A DNA stretch of 64,000 nt from Sphingomonas sp. PAMC26645 (GCF_004795835.1 NZ_CP039249.1:2042501-2106500); one strand, 5' to 3'; positions 32,866-42,156 are shown, counted from the stretch's first letter. A program made the numbers and translations. Notes: generated by a model from the sequence alone, not told the origin.

Positions 32866-34278
32866 TCAGCCGTCGGCTAGGCCGATCCCGATTGACGCGC
32901 GCGCGCTTTCGGATTCGCTGCTGACGACCGGGTAGGCGCAGTAGTCGGCTGCATAATAAGCGCTTGGCCGGTGATTGCCCGACCAGCCGATGCCGCCGAA
33001 CGGCGCGCCTGACGAGGCACCATTGGTGGGCTTGTTCCAGTTGACGATGCCGGCGCGGATGTTCGCCCAGAAGCGGTCGTAGAGCGCGGGGGTCTGGCTG
33101 ATCAGCGAGGCGGACAGGCCGTAGCGCGTGTTGTTCGCCTCGGCGATCGCGGCGTCGAAATCGTCGACGCGGACGACCTGCAGGATCGGGCCGAACAGCT
33201 CGATATCGGGGCGGTCGGCGATGTCCGTGACGTCGATCAGTGCGGGCTTCAGGAACGGCAGGTCCTCGACCGGGCGTTCGAGATGGCGGATCGGGCTACC
33301 ACCGCGCGTGAGCAGTTCGAGGAAGCTCTCGGTCAGTTGCTCGGCCGCTTCGTTGTCGATCACCGGGCCCATGAACGGCGCCGGGTTCGCGTGCGGTTCG
33401 CCGACGATGATCCGGCCGACCATCTTGTCGAGCGTGGCGACCAGCGGGTCATACAGCTTCGTGTCGACGATCAACCGGCGCGCGGCGGTGCAACGCTGGC
33501 CGGCGGTGGTGAAGGCCGACTGGATGATGAGCACGGCGGCGGTGTGCAGGTCGGGCGCGTCCCATACGACGATCGGATTGTTGCCGCCCATCTCGAGCGC
33601 GAGGATTTTCTCGGGCTTGTCGGCGAACGCGCGATTGAGCGCTAGGCCGGTACGCGCCGAGCCGGTGAACAGCAGCCCGTCGATATCGGGGTGCGCGGCG
33701 AGCGCCTTACCCTCGTTGGGGCCACCGATGACGAGGCGGATACACTCGGGCGGGACACCGGCGGCGCGGAAGCACTCGACGAGGAACGCGCCGACGGCGG
33801 GGGTCTTTTCGGATGGCTTGAAGACGACCGCGTTGCCGGCGATCAGCGCGGGGACGATGTGGCCGTTGGGCAGATGCGCGGGGAAGTTGTACGGCCCGAG
33901 CACGGCCAGCACGCCGTGCGGCTTGTGGCGGACGGCGATCCGCGATCCCATCGTCGCTTCGAGGCGGCGCTGCGCGGTGCGATCGGCATAGGCACTGACC
34001 GAGATGTCGACCTTGGCGATGACCGTCTCGACCTCGCCGCGCGCTTCCCAGATCGGCTTGCCGGTCTCGCGTGCGATCAGGTCGGTGAACGCGTCGTTGC
34101 GCTGGCGGACGATGTTGCTGAAGCGCCGCATCGTCTCGATCCGGAAGGCGAGCGGTTTCGACGCCCAGCTCGACCAGCCGGCACGCGCGCAGGCGACTTC
34201 GGCGTCGACGTCGCCGATCGGGTGGCGCCAGAGGACCGCACCGGTGGCAGGTTCGTAGGAGATGATCTCGTCGGACAT
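32866..34278 (-). CDS. astD: Succinylglutamate-semialdehyde dehydrogenase
   Basis: 470 residues from ATG 34278. Aldehyde dehydrogenase motifs: LGPYNFPAHLPNGHIVPAL, FTGSARTG, catalytic Glu in LEMGGNNP, catalytic Cys in AGQRCTAARR, and the AstD-like end NWNKPTNGASSGAPFGG. It oxidises N-succinylglutamate semialdehyde in arginine succinyltransferase catabolism. The other ast genes are not adjacent, so here it stands alone or the rest is elsewhere. The selO stop lies 36 bases upstream. Confidence 0.9.
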   Translation of the reverse strand: MSDEIISYEPATGAVLWRHPIGDVDAEVACARAGWSSWASKPLAFRIETMRRFSNIVRQRNDAFTDLIARETGKPIWEARGEVETVIAKVDISVSAYADRTAQRRLEATMGSRIAVRHKPHGVLAVLGPYNFPAHLPNGHIVPALIAGNAVVFKPSEKTPAVGAFLVECFRAAGVPPECIRLVIGGPNEGKALAAHPDIDGLLFTGSARTGLALNRAFADKPEKILALEMGGNNPIVVWDAPDLHTAAVLIIQSAFTTAGQRCTAARRLIVDTKLYDPLVATLDKMVGRIIVGEPHANPAPFMGPVIDNEAAEQLTESFLELLTRGGSPIRHLERPVEDLPFLKPALIDVTDIADRPDIELFGPILQVVRVDDFDAAIAEANNTRYGLSASLISQTPALYDRFWANIRAGIVNWNKPTNGASSGAPFGGIGWSGNHRPSAYYAADYCAYPVVSSESESARASIGIGLADG

Positions 34279-34314
34279 GGTGCCGCTCTTGCCCCAAATC
34301 GGGTTTGATTCCAA

Positions 34315-35676
34315 TTAATCGGCCAGTGCCTGGCTCATGTCGCGGATCACGGCCACTTTTGCATTTAGTGCTGTCCAGTCGTCGTGCTCGGCGATCGGGG
34401 CCCAAATCGCTTCGACCTCGTCGATGAGCATGCTGCATGGCTCGCCCGACCAATAGGGGTGCGAGCGGTCTTTCCGGGGTTCGTAGGACGCGAGTGCGGC
34501 GCGGACTTCGGCCCAGGGTTCGTCGTAGGCGCTGGGCAAATCCCCACCGAACGCGTCGAAGAAGAACCGGTCGATCCCGACGCCGGAGGTGCGGAGCGCG
34601 CGTTCGGTGGCCTGGACGAGGTCGCGGTCGGTATCCGGATCGCGCGAGCGGACGCCGAGGCGCCAGAGGATCGCCTGCGTGACCTCGGGTTGGTAGCGCG
34701 GACCGAACTGGTCGAGCGCGGCCACCAACGGGTCGCTCTCGGCGATCTGGCGGAGCGCAACGGCGAGTTGCATCACGTCCCAGTGGATCGCCTCGGGCTG
34801 GCGACCGAACGCGTAGAGCCTCTGATGGTCGAAATAGGCGGCGGTGAAGGCCGGGTCCCAGGTCGGGGCGAAGCGCCACGGCCCGTAGTCGAAGCTTTCT
34901 CCGGTGACGTTGATGTTGTCCGAATTGAGCACGCCGTGGACGAAACCCGCCGCCATGTAGCGGGCCGCGAGACGCGCTGTGCGGGCGACGACGAGGTCGA
35001 GCAGGCGGACCGGATCGTCGTTGTCCTCGTCGTAGAGGTTGCGCAGCGTGTAGCCGACGAGCTTGCGCAAGCCCGCTTCGTCGCGGTGGTAGGCGAGGCG
35101 CTGGAAACTGCCGATGCGGACGTGGCTGTGGTTGAGGCGGACGAGGACCGCCGAGCGCGTCGGGCTAGGCTCATCGCCACGTTGAAGTTCTTCGCCGGTC
35201 TCGACTAGCGACAGCGTGCGCGAGGTGGGGACGTTGAGCGCTTCGAGCATCTCCGTCGCGAGGATTTCGCGGACACCGCCCTTGAGTGTGAGGCGGCCGT
35301 CGCCCGCGCGGCTCCACGGCGTCTGGCCGGATCCCTTGGTACCTAGGTCCATCAACCGGCCTCGGTCATCCCGCATCTGCGCGAAGGTGAAGCCGCGGCC
35401 GTCGCCGAGATCGGGGTTGTAGTTGCGAAACTGATGGCCGTGGTAGCGGAGCGCGAACGGCTGGGGGAGCGTGCCGGGGAGCGGCTCGAACCGGCCGAAA
35501 TGACGCGTCCACTCGTCGTCGGTCAGCGCGTCGAGACCGATTTGCGCGGCGGCGCGATCGTTGCGGAAACGGGTTCGCGTCTCGGGGAAGTTGGCGGGCG
35601 CGACGGGATCGAAGAAGCCATCGCCGAGGTCGAGGAGCTTTGCTTCGGGGCGATAGGCTTGCGGGGAGATGGGCAT
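34315..35676 (-). CDS. selO: SelO/YdiU-type protein adenylyltransferase (Fic-independent AMPylator)
   Basis: 453 residues. Recognisable pseudokinase elements are RYHGHQFRNYNPDLGDGRG, DLGTKGSGQTPWSR, GGVREILATEML, and FVHGVLNSDNINVTGESFDYGPW (metal-binding Asn/Asp). SelO transfers AMP to Ser, Thr or Tyr of redox proteins. Bacterial forms often lack the C-terminal selenocysteine; this one ends without Cys. It is divergent from a hydrolase gene with 37 bases between starts, and upstream of astD. Confidence 0.92.
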   Translation of the reverse strand: MPISPQAYRPEAKLLDLGDGFFDPVAPANFPETRTRFRNDRAAAQIGLDALTDDEWTRHFGRFEPLPGTLPQPFALRYHGHQFRNYNPDLGDGRGFTFAQMRDDRGRLMDLGTKGSGQTPWSRAGDGRLTLKGGVREILATEMLEALNVPTSRTLSLVETGEELQRGDEPSPTRSAVLVRLNHSHVRIGSFQRLAYHRDEAGLRKLVGYTLRNLYDEDNDDPVRLLDLVVARTARLAARYMAAGFVHGVLNSDNINVTGESFDYGPWRFAPTWDPAFTAAYFDHQRLYAFGRQPEAIHWDVMQLAVALRQIAESDPLVAALDQFGPRYQPEVTQAILWRLGVRSRDPDTDRDLVQATERALRTSGVGIDRFFFDAFGGDLPSAYDEPWAEVRAALASYEPRKDRSHPYWSGEPCSMLIDEVEAIWAPIAEHDDWTALNAKVAVIRDMSQALAD

Positions 35677-35713
35677 GCGGCGATATGGTGGCCGCTACCC
35701 GAAGGACGCAACC

Positions 35714-36595
35714 ATGGCCGCTTACGAAAACCTCTATTGGTGGTCCAACGACGGGCTGAGACTGCACGCGAGGGACTATCCGGGCGGCGCGGAAGGCCAG
35801 CCGCCAATCATTTGCATGGCGGGGCTTACGCGGAATGCGCGCGATTTCGATGCGTTGGCGGCCAGGCTGGCGGGGCGCTGGCGCCTGATCGCGGTGGACT
35901 TTCGCGGGCGGGGCGAGAGCGCCTACGCGAAGGACCCGATGTCGTATGTGCCGCTGACGTACGTGCAGGACGTGGAGGCATTGCTGACCGATCAGGGTAT
36001 CGATCGGTACATCGCGTTCGGCACGTCGCTCGGCGGGATCGTGACGATGCTGATGGCGGGGCCATCGCGCGGTCGAATGATGGCGGCGCTGCTCAACGAC
36101 GTCGGTCCGGAGATCGACGCGCAGGGCCTGTCGAGAATCCGCGGCTATGTCGGCAAGGCGAGCGTCTTCCCGACCTGGATGCATGCAGCGCGCTGCGTTT
36201 CGGAGAACAACGCCGACGTCTATCCCGACTGGCAGATCGAGGACTGGCTGGCGATGGCCAAGCGGCTGTACCGACTCAATAGCTCGGGGCGGATCGTGCT
36301 CGATTACGACCTCAAGATCGCCGAGCCGTTCCGTGTGCCAGGGAACGAGGCGGGGCCGGACATGTGGCAGGCGCTGGGCTCGCTCCGTGAGGTGCCGACG
36401 TTGATCGTGCGCGGCGGACGCTCGGACCTGCTGTCGGCGGCGACGGCCGAGCGGATGGCGGCATCGCTCGATCAGGCCGAACTGGTGACGGTGCCGGGTG
36501 TCGGCCATGCGCCGACTCTGAGCGAGACGATGCTGCAGGGGCCGATCGACCGGTTGCTGGCGCGCGCGCTTGAGGGGGCGGCGATCCGCGCTTAG
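35714..36595 (+). CDS. Alpha/beta hydrolase
   Basis: 293 residues from ATG 35714, after GAAGGA. Cap-less hydrolase motifs are CMAGLTRNARDF (oxyanion), VDFRGRGES, nucleophile elbow GTSLGGIV, Asp in RGGRSDLLS and His in GVGHAPTL. Homologues in sphingomonads are annotated as generic alpha/beta hydrolases. It is followed by an SDR gene after 59 bases on the same strand. Substrate unknown; no signal peptide. Confidence 0.87.
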   Translation: MAAYENLYWWSNDGLRLHARDYPGGAEGQPPIICMAGLTRNARDFDALAARLAGRWRLIAVDFRGRGESAYAKDPMSYVPLTYVQDVEALLTDQGIDRYIAFGTSLGGIVTMLMAGPSRGRMMAALLNDVGPEIDAQGLSRIRGYVGKASVFPTWMHAARCVSENNADVYPDWQIEDWLAMAKRLYRLNSSGRIVLDYDLKIAEPFRVPGNEAGPDMWQALGSLREVPTLIVRGGRSDLLSAATAERMAASLDQAELVTVPGVGHAPTLSETMLQGPIDRLLARALEGAAIRA

Positions 36596-36654
36596 GGACA
36601 TCCGGCTGGGACTGCGCGTTTGGCGTCGACCTTACTGACAAGCCGGGAAACTCG

Positions 36655-37413
36655 ATGACCGAACGCGCCGACCTCCACACGACTGCCCGCCCGCTCAGGG
36701 GCCGCCGCGCGATCATTACCGGGGGCACGACCGGGATCGGCCGGGCGATCGCGGTCATGCTCGCCGCTAACGGCGTGAAGGTCTATATTTGTGGGCGCGA
36801 CGAACGGTATTTGGCCGATGCGCTGACGCACATCCGCGAAGTCGGCGAGGGCGACGGGATGATCACCGAACTCGCCGACCCCGACAAGGTCCGCGCGTTC
36901 TTCGATGCGGGCGAAGCGTATCTTGGCGGCTTCGATATCACTGTCATCAACGCGGCGGTCGCGGCGGGCGGGTTGACCCAGATGACCGAGGACGAGCTTC
37001 GCTACGCGATCGCGGTCGATTTCACAGCGTACCTGCTCAGCGCGCATCATGCGGCGCACCGGATGACGCCGATCGGCGACATGGTCATCATCGGCTCGCT
37101 GAGCGCGCATATCCTCGGGCCAAGCTCGACCGTGTATGCCGGGATCAAGTCTGGCATCGCGGGGTTTTCGGAGGCGTTGCGGCGCGAACTGGGGCCGAAG
37201 GGTATTCGTGTATCGCTGGTCGAGCCGGGCAAGGTCGGGTCGGACATGCAGTATCCTGACGTGCCCGACGACAAGCAGCGCCAGATGATCGAGGCTGAGC
37301 AGATGCTGCGCGGCGAGGACATCGCGGCGGGGGTCGAGTTCCTGCTTACCCAGCCGACGCGATCGGTAATCCAGCAGATCGTCATCGTCCCGCGGGCGCT
37401 TGAGGGAGAATGA
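36655..37413 (+). CDS. Short-chain dehydrogenase/reductase (SDR)
   Basis: 252 residues from ATG 36655. Cofactor motif TGGTTGIG, the structural NAA motif (VINAAVAAG), the catalytic Ser in IIGSLSAH and the catalytic Tyr/Lys in VYAGIKSG are in order. The ICGRDE segment at the end of beta2 (Arg) suggests NADP(H) preference. It lies downstream of the alpha/beta hydrolase and upstream of a palindromic repeat. Substrate unknown. Confidence 0.9.
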   Translation: MTERADLHTTARPLRGRRAIITGGTTGIGRAIAVMLAANGVKVYICGRDERYLADALTHIREVGEGDGMITELADPDKVRAFFDAGEAYLGGFDITVINAAVAAGGLTQMTEDELRYAIAVDFTAYLLSAHHAAHRMTPIGDMVIIGSLSAHILGPSSTVYAGIKSGIAGFSEALRRELGPKGIRVSLVEPGKVGSDMQYPDVPDDKQRQMIEAEQMLRGEDIAAGVEFLLTQPTRSVIQQIVIVPRALEGE

Positions 37414-37427
37414 TCTTTCCTCCTAGT

Positions 37428-37502
37428 TCTCCCGCGAAGGCGGTAGCCCAGGATACCATAGGGCGGCATTCGTGACCCTGGGCCCCCGCTTTCGCGGGGG
37501 AA
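37428..37502. repeat. Palindromic intergenic repeat (CCCGCGAAGGCGG family)
   Basis: TCTCCCGCGAAGGCGG at the left and CCCCCGCTTTCGCGGGGGAA at the right, with CCCAGGATACC / GTGACCCTGGG as an inner pair. It is a longer and less perfect relative of the element inside the amine oxidase gene at 15969. It lies between the SDR and GH130 genes. Confidence 0.78.
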
Positions 37503-37529
37503 CACGGCATACTTACCAAGGAGAATAGC

Positions 37530-38639
37530 ATGTTCGATCAGCTCGTCTTCACCCCCGCCGACATCGACCTGTCGCGCTCGCCGCTGGCGGGGAAGGTCGG
37601 CGCCGAAACTTATGTGCTCGGCGCGTTCAATCCCGGGATGACGCGGCTGGCGAACGGCAATCTAATGCTGATGGTGCGCGTCGCCGAGGCGCTCAAGCAG
37701 CCGGTCAAGAACGGCAACGTCCACGCAATCCGTTGGCAGGACGGTGCGTACCTGCTCGATGCGTGGCCGTTGCAGATGGTGGACACCAAGGATCCGCGCA
37801 AATTCCTGATCCCCGGCGGCGGGTGGAAGGTGATGGCGCTGACGTCGCTGTCGTGGCTGTTGCCGGTCGAGCTCGAGCCTGAGGGCCGCTCGGTGGTCGC
37901 GGTGCATTACGACAAGGCGATCGCGCCGCGCACCTCGTACCAATGCTACGGCGTCGAGGATGCGCGGATCTCGAAGGTCGGCGATCGGTATCTGATGACC
38001 ACCTGTTCCGTAAGCCCGGAGCGGCATTCGACGACGCTATATTCGTCCGCTGATGCGCTCGACTGGCAGCTCGAGGGGATCGTCCTCGACCATCAGAACA
38101 AGGACATGCTGATCTTCGAGGGTCTGATCGGTGGGCAGTATTGGGCACAGACCCGCCCGCTCGGCGATCTGTATTTCGCGTATCCGCCGGGTAGCGAATG
38201 GCGCAGCGGGCCGTCGATCAACCTGTCGCGCTCACCCGATGCGCTGCATTGGAAGCCGCACGACAAGCCCGGCATCCGCCCCCATGCTGCCACCGTCGCG
38301 ACCGCGCGGATGGGTGGCGGCGCGCCTCCGATCTTGACCGATCGTGGCTGGCTGACGCTGTGGCACGGGGTGGAGCCATCGGGCGTGGTCGGGATTTACC
38401 GGACGTACTGGTCGATCCTAGACAAGGACGATCCCTCGATCACCGTGGCGACCGAGCATACAGCGCTGCTGGAGCCGAACCCGACGCTGACCGAGCCATT
38501 GAAGGACAGCATGTACCTCGACAACGTCGTCTTCACGACGGGCATCGCCGACGCGGGCGACTTCTACGTGGTGGCTAGTGGTGAGGCGGATCTGGCATGC
38601 CGGATCACGCATATCGCGAAGGCCGTGTTCGCAGGCTGA
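37530..38639 (+). CDS. Glycoside hydrolase family 130 protein (mannosyl-oligosaccharide phosphorylase-like)
   Basis: 369 residues from ATG 37530, after AAGGAG. The five-bladed propeller of GH130 is recognised by FNPGMTRLANGNLMLMVRV, the catalytic Asp motif YGVEDARISKVGDRY, KDMLIFE, and GGAPPILTDRGWLTLWHG. The family phosphorolyses beta-mannosides (Man-Glc or mannobiose), though some members are hydrolases. No mannanase or transporter gene is nearby. Upstream is a palindromic repeat, downstream a hairpin. Confidence 0.85.
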   Translation: MFDQLVFTPADIDLSRSPLAGKVGAETYVLGAFNPGMTRLANGNLMLMVRVAEALKQPVKNGNVHAIRWQDGAYLLDAWPLQMVDTKDPRKFLIPGGGWKVMALTSLSWLLPVELEPEGRSVVAVHYDKAIAPRTSYQCYGVEDARISKVGDRYLMTTCSVSPERHSTTLYSSADALDWQLEGIVLDHQNKDMLIFEGLIGGQYWAQTRPLGDLYFAYPPGSEWRSGPSINLSRSPDALHWKPHDKPGIRPHAATVATARMGGGAPPILTDRGWLTLWHGVEPSGVVGIYRTYWSILDKDDPSITVATEHTALLEPNPTLTEPLKDSMYLDNVVFTTGIADAGDFYVVASGEADLACRITHIAKAVFAG

Positions 38640-38646
38640 GTGCTAG

Positions 38647-38683
38647 CCAGGAGGGAGGACGCAGCGCGCGGCCTCCCTCCTGG
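38647..38683. terminator. Bidirectional hairpin between the GH130 and Cys-rich protein genes
   Basis: CCAGGAGGGAGG and its exact complement CCTCCCTCCTGG form a perfect 12-bp stem with a 13-base loop. It begins 7 bases after the GH130 stop and ends 9 bases before the convergent gene's stop. No T-run follows, so its termination strength is uncertain. It does not match the interspersed repeats. Confidence 0.6.
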
Positions 38684-38692
38684 AAAGTCGGA

Positions 38693-39049
38693 TCAGCAGC
38701 GGCCGAACGACTTCGAAACGACGACATGGCCGGCGACCGAGATCGTGACCTTCACGCCGGTAGGGATGCCCCATGTCGTGCAGATGTCGAGGCAAGCCTG
38801 CGCTGCGGTTCCGCTGGGGAAGATCGACGGAATGGGCAGGCAGATCGAGCCGAACCCTAGTGGCAGATTGACGCAGACCTGTCCGTTGTTAACCGTGACG
38901 CTGATACACCCGCCGGCCAGTACCAATGCACCGCCATTGGAAACGTCGGTCTCCGCACTAACCGAAGCAATATTGGCCGACTTTGCATGTTGCGCAGCGG
39001 CGTCGAGAGCACTCTGAATCTGTTTTGGGTCGAAATCATAGGCAGCCAT
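38693..39049 (-). CDS. Hypothetical Cys-containing beta-rich protein
   Basis: 118 residues from ATG 39049, chosen for AAAGGA six to nine bases upstream; ATG 39058 abuts the ribosome site. An N-terminal amphipathic helix (IQSALDAAAQHAKSANIA) is followed by a hydrophobic beta-rich domain (ALVLAGGCISVTVNNGQVCV, GVKVTISVAGHVVVSK). Six Cys lie in the second half, including a C-terminal one. No Sec signal is evident. No family is recognised. The leader-like N-terminus plus a compact Cys-rich core could fit an exported peptide, but that is inference. Confidence 0.6.
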   Translation of the reverse strand: MAAYDFDPKQIQSALDAAAQHAKSANIASVSAETDVSNGGALVLAGGCISVTVNNGQVCVNLPLGFGSICLPIPSIFPSGTAAQACLDICTTWGIPTGVKVTISVAGHVVVSKSFGRC

Positions 39050-39281
39050 AACGGTCATCCTTTTATTGCCGGTATTTCGGTCCAGCTGTTTTACGGGCTA
39101 GGTCGCATAAGGCTCAACGCGAACATTGTCCGTTTCGCTTGGCTATCGATGCAAAGACTTGGATGAATGGTCCGATTCGACGGGAATACTGTACCGATGC
39201 CGATTGTGTTGCCAGCGCTGACGCACGGTAAGTCCGCACGCGCCCTTGAAAGCGCTCGCGAAAATCGGCATCGCGTCGGCC

Positions 39282-40430
39282 ATGGCCGCTCCCGTCAACA
39301 TCCTCCACCTCCACTCCTCGTTCGACCTAGGAGGGAAGGAGGCGCGCGCGGTTCGGCTCATGAATGCGTTCGGCGATCGCGCGAAACACACCATCGTGTC
39401 GGGCGTGCCCGATGCGCTAAGCGCGCGGGACTCGATCGCGAAGGGGGTGCGCTACGAGATCGCGCAGAACCCGCCGCCGCTGACGGGCAAGCCTTCGGTC
39501 GCGCGCTACGAGGCGATAGCGCAGTATATGCGGCGGTTCGACCTGGTGCTGACGTACAACTGGGGTGCGATCGACGGGGCGATGGCGCGACGGGCGTTCG
39601 CCAAGGGCGCGCCGCCGCTGGTGCATCACGAGGACGGGTTCAACGCGGACGAAGCGGGCGGGCTCAAGATCGAGCGCAACATCTACCGGCGGCTCGCGCT
39701 GGGCGCGGCGCATGCGCTGGCGGTGCCGTCCGAGGTGCTGGAAGGCATCGCGCTGAAGACGTGGAAGCAGCCGCGCGAGCGGGTCCACCGGATCGTCAAC
39801 GGGATCGGCACCGCCTATTACGCGCAAAGGCCCGAACCCAAGGCGATTCCGGGGTTTACGCCCAACGCCAAGGAAGTCGTGATCGGCGCGCTGGTGGGCT
39901 TGCGCGAGGTGAAGGACCTGACTGCGCTGGTGCGTGCGGTCGGTGGCGTTTCCGGGCGGGTTCGCCTCGTGATCGTCGGGGAGGGGCCGGAGCGCGCGAA
40001 CATACTGCAGGCCGCCGCGGCGATGGGGATGGCGGACAAGCTGGTACTGCCCGGATTCCTCGATCGGCCGTACCGCTATATCGGCCATTTCGACATGCTG
40101 GCGCTGTCGTCGCGGAGCGAGCAGTTTCCGATCTCGGTGGTCGAGGCGATGGCGGCCGGCTTGCCGATCGCGAGCTACCCGGTCGGCGATATCAGGCGGA
40201 TGGTCTCGGCGGAGAATTTGCCGTTCGTGACTGAACTCCCCGGCGAAGTGCGGTTACGCGACGCGTTGCAGGCGCTGGTCGCCGATCCGGCGTTGCGCGC
40301 CTCGGTCGGCGCCGCGAACCAGGCCAAGGCGCGGGCTGAATTCGACGAAGCGGTTATGATCGCTCGCTATCGTGCGCTGTACGAGGATGCACTCGGTCGG
40401 CCTGGCGTACTAGGCGAACTACTAACCTAG
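39282..40430 (+). CDS. Glycosyltransferase family 4
   Basis: 382 residues from ATG 39282; an upstream in-frame TTG at 39246 would add 12 residues. The GT-B fold has LHLHSSFDLGGKEARAVRL at the start. The donor site is in the C-terminal half: IVGEGPERANIL, VLPGFLDRPYRYIGHFDMLALSSRSEQFPISVVEAMAAGLP, with the E-x7-E motif. It probably adds a sugar to a surface glycan. No glycan cluster is adjacent. The 230 bases before it hold nothing recognisable. Confidence 0.88.
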   Translation: MAAPVNILHLHSSFDLGGKEARAVRLMNAFGDRAKHTIVSGVPDALSARDSIAKGVRYEIAQNPPPLTGKPSVARYEAIAQYMRRFDLVLTYNWGAIDGAMARRAFAKGAPPLVHHEDGFNADEAGGLKIERNIYRRLALGAAHALAVPSEVLEGIALKTWKQPRERVHRIVNGIGTAYYAQRPEPKAIPGFTPNAKEVVIGALVGLREVKDLTALVRAVGGVSGRVRLVIVGEGPERANILQAAAAMGMADKLVLPGFLDRPYRYIGHFDMLALSSRSEQFPISVVEAMAAGLPIASYPVGDIRRMVSAENLPFVTELPGEVRLRDALQALVADPALRASVGAANQAKARAEFDEAVMIARYRALYEDALGRPGVLGELLT

Positions 40431-40499
40431 GTCGTAATATTGCTCGCGCGTTGCGTCCTTGCGATATAGGGGGCCGTATTTTCCGGGAGAGGTGACGTC

Positions 40500-41903
40500 G
40501 TGTTCAAGGGCCTGAAGCCTATCGTCTATAACGGTCGGGAAGTCTGGCCTCTGGTTGAGGGCGGCAAGGGCGTCGCCGCGACCAACCACGCGTCGGCCGG
40601 CGCCTGGGCTGCGGCCGGGGGCATCGGCACCGTCTCGGCGGTCAACGCGGACAGCTACGATCCCGAGGGCAAGATCATCCCGCAGGTCTATGCGGCCCTG
40701 ACCCGGCGCGACCGTCACGAGGAGCTCGTTCAGTACGCCATCGAAGGCGCGGTCCAGCAGGTCGAGCGCGCCTACGAGATCGCCGACGGCAAGGGCGCGA
40801 TCAACATCAACGTGCTGTGGGAAATGGGCGGCGCGCAGCGGATTCTGCACGGCGTTCTCGAGCGCACGCGGGGGAAGGTTGCCGGCGTCACCTGCGGTGC
40901 GGGCATGCCGTACAAGCTGTCCGAGATCACCGCCTCCTACGGCGTGAGCTACCTGCCGATCGTCAGCTCCGGCCGCGCCTTCCGGGCGCTGTGGAAGCGC
41001 GCCTATTCGAAGGCGGCCGAGTGGCTTGCTGCGGTGGTGTACGAGGATCCGTGGCTCGCAGGCGGGCATAACGGCTTGTCGAATGCCGAGGATCCGTTGA
41101 AGCCGCAGGACCCGTATCCGCGCGTGAAGGAACTCCGCGACGTTATGCGCGAAGGCGGCATCTCGGACGACGTGCCGATCGTCATGGCTGGCGGCGTTTG
41201 GTATCTGCGCGACTGGAACGACTGGATCGACAATCCGGAGCTCGGCACGATCGCGTTCCAGTTCGGCACGCGGCCCTTGCTGACGCGCGAGAGCCCTATC
41301 CCGCAGGGGTGGAAGGACGCGTTGACGCGGATCGAGGAAGGCGACGTGCTGCTGCACAAGTTCTCGCCGACCGGCTTCTATTCGTCCGCGGTGCGCAATC
41401 CGTTCCTGCGCTCGTTGGAGGCTCGGTCCGAGCGTCAGATCGCGTTCTCGACGCAGGAGGCTGGCGATCATGTGTTCCAGCTCGACGTTGGCGTGAAGGG
41501 CAAGAACTTCTGGGTCACGCGCAACGACCTGCTGCGTGCGCGGCAGTGGTTCGGCGAGGGCTATACCGATGCGCTCAAGACGCCGGACAACACGCTGGTG
41601 TTCGTCAGCCCGACCGAGAAGGGCATGATCCGCAAGGACCAGGCCGACTGCATGGGCTGCCTGTCGCAATGCTCGTTCTCGAGCTGGGCGGATACCGAGA
41701 CCAACTCGACCGGACGCCTCGCCGACCCGCGCAGCTTCTGCATTCAGAAGACGTTGCAGGACATCGCGCACGGCGGAGACATCGACCAGAACCTGATGTT
41801 CGCGGGGCATGCGGCGTATAATTTCAAGAAGGATCCGTTCTACTCGAACGGGTTCGTGCCGAGTGTCGGGCAGTTGGTCGATCGGATTTTGACGGGGGAT
41901 TGA
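40500..41903 (+). CDS. NAD(P)H-dependent flavin oxidoreductase (nitronate monooxygenase-like) with a C-terminal Cys cluster
   Basis: 467 residues from GTG 40500, behind GGGAGAGG. The FMN-binding TIM barrel has LVEGGKGVAATNHASAGAWAAAGGIG, VAGVTCGAG, and IVMAGGVW...IAFQFGTRPLLT. It is 100 or more residues longer than usual nitronate monooxygenases. The extra C-terminus has Cys384-x2-Cys387-x3-Cys391-x22-Cys414 (DCMGCLSQC, RSFCIQ), which looks like a [4Fe-4S] or zinc site. Such long forms are recurrent in alphaproteobacteria. Substrate unknown. Confidence 0.83.
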   Translation: MFKGLKPIVYNGREVWPLVEGGKGVAATNHASAGAWAAAGGIGTVSAVNADSYDPEGKIIPQVYAALTRRDRHEELVQYAIEGAVQQVERAYEIADGKGAININVLWEMGGAQRILHGVLERTRGKVAGVTCGAGMPYKLSEITASYGVSYLPIVSSGRAFRALWKRAYSKAAEWLAAVVYEDPWLAGGHNGLSNAEDPLKPQDPYPRVKELRDVMREGGISDDVPIVMAGGVWYLRDWNDWIDNPELGTIAFQFGTRPLLTRESPIPQGWKDALTRIEEGDVLLHKFSPTGFYSSAVRNPFLRSLEARSERQIAFSTQEAGDHVFQLDVGVKGKNFWVTRNDLLRARQWFGEGYTDALKTPDNTLVFVSPTEKGMIRKDQADCMGCLSQCSFSSWADTETNSTGRLADPRSFCIQKTLQDIAHGGDIDQNLMFAGHAAYNFKKDPFYSNGFVPSVGQLVDRILTGD

Positions 41904-42010
41904 GGCGAGGGGCGTTGTGCGTCGATGATGTCGTGCTTTCGATAGTATAGGTTGTGCTACACCTCGTGCCCTGGGACAGATCGGCGCTTATCGGTTGGAA
42001 CCAACCGAAG

Positions 42011-42070
42011 CTTGTTTCCCCGCGAAGGCGGGGACCCAGTCTGGGCTCCCGCCTTCGCGGGAGAACAAGG
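42011..42070. repeat. Palindromic intergenic repeat (CCCCGCGAAGGCGGGG family)
   Basis: CTTGTTTCCCCGCGAAGGCG faces CGCCTTCGCGGGAGAACAAG with a CCCAGTCTGGG centre. It is almost the same as the element inside the amine oxidase gene at 15969, but here it is in the gap between the flavin oxidoreductase and LysE genes. Confidence 0.88.
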
Positions 42071-42156
42071 AAGAGCAGGCCGTCGTTCGAATGCGGCCGT
42101 CCTGCTTCGACAAGAGCCGCACTGAACAAGTCGGCGACTAGGAATAGGGAATACCT

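Noticed and set aside
41824..42129. A 101-codon minus-strand open frame between the flavin oxidoreductase and LysE genes
   Set aside because: Most of it is the palindromic repeat at 42011 and the antisense of the upstream gene.
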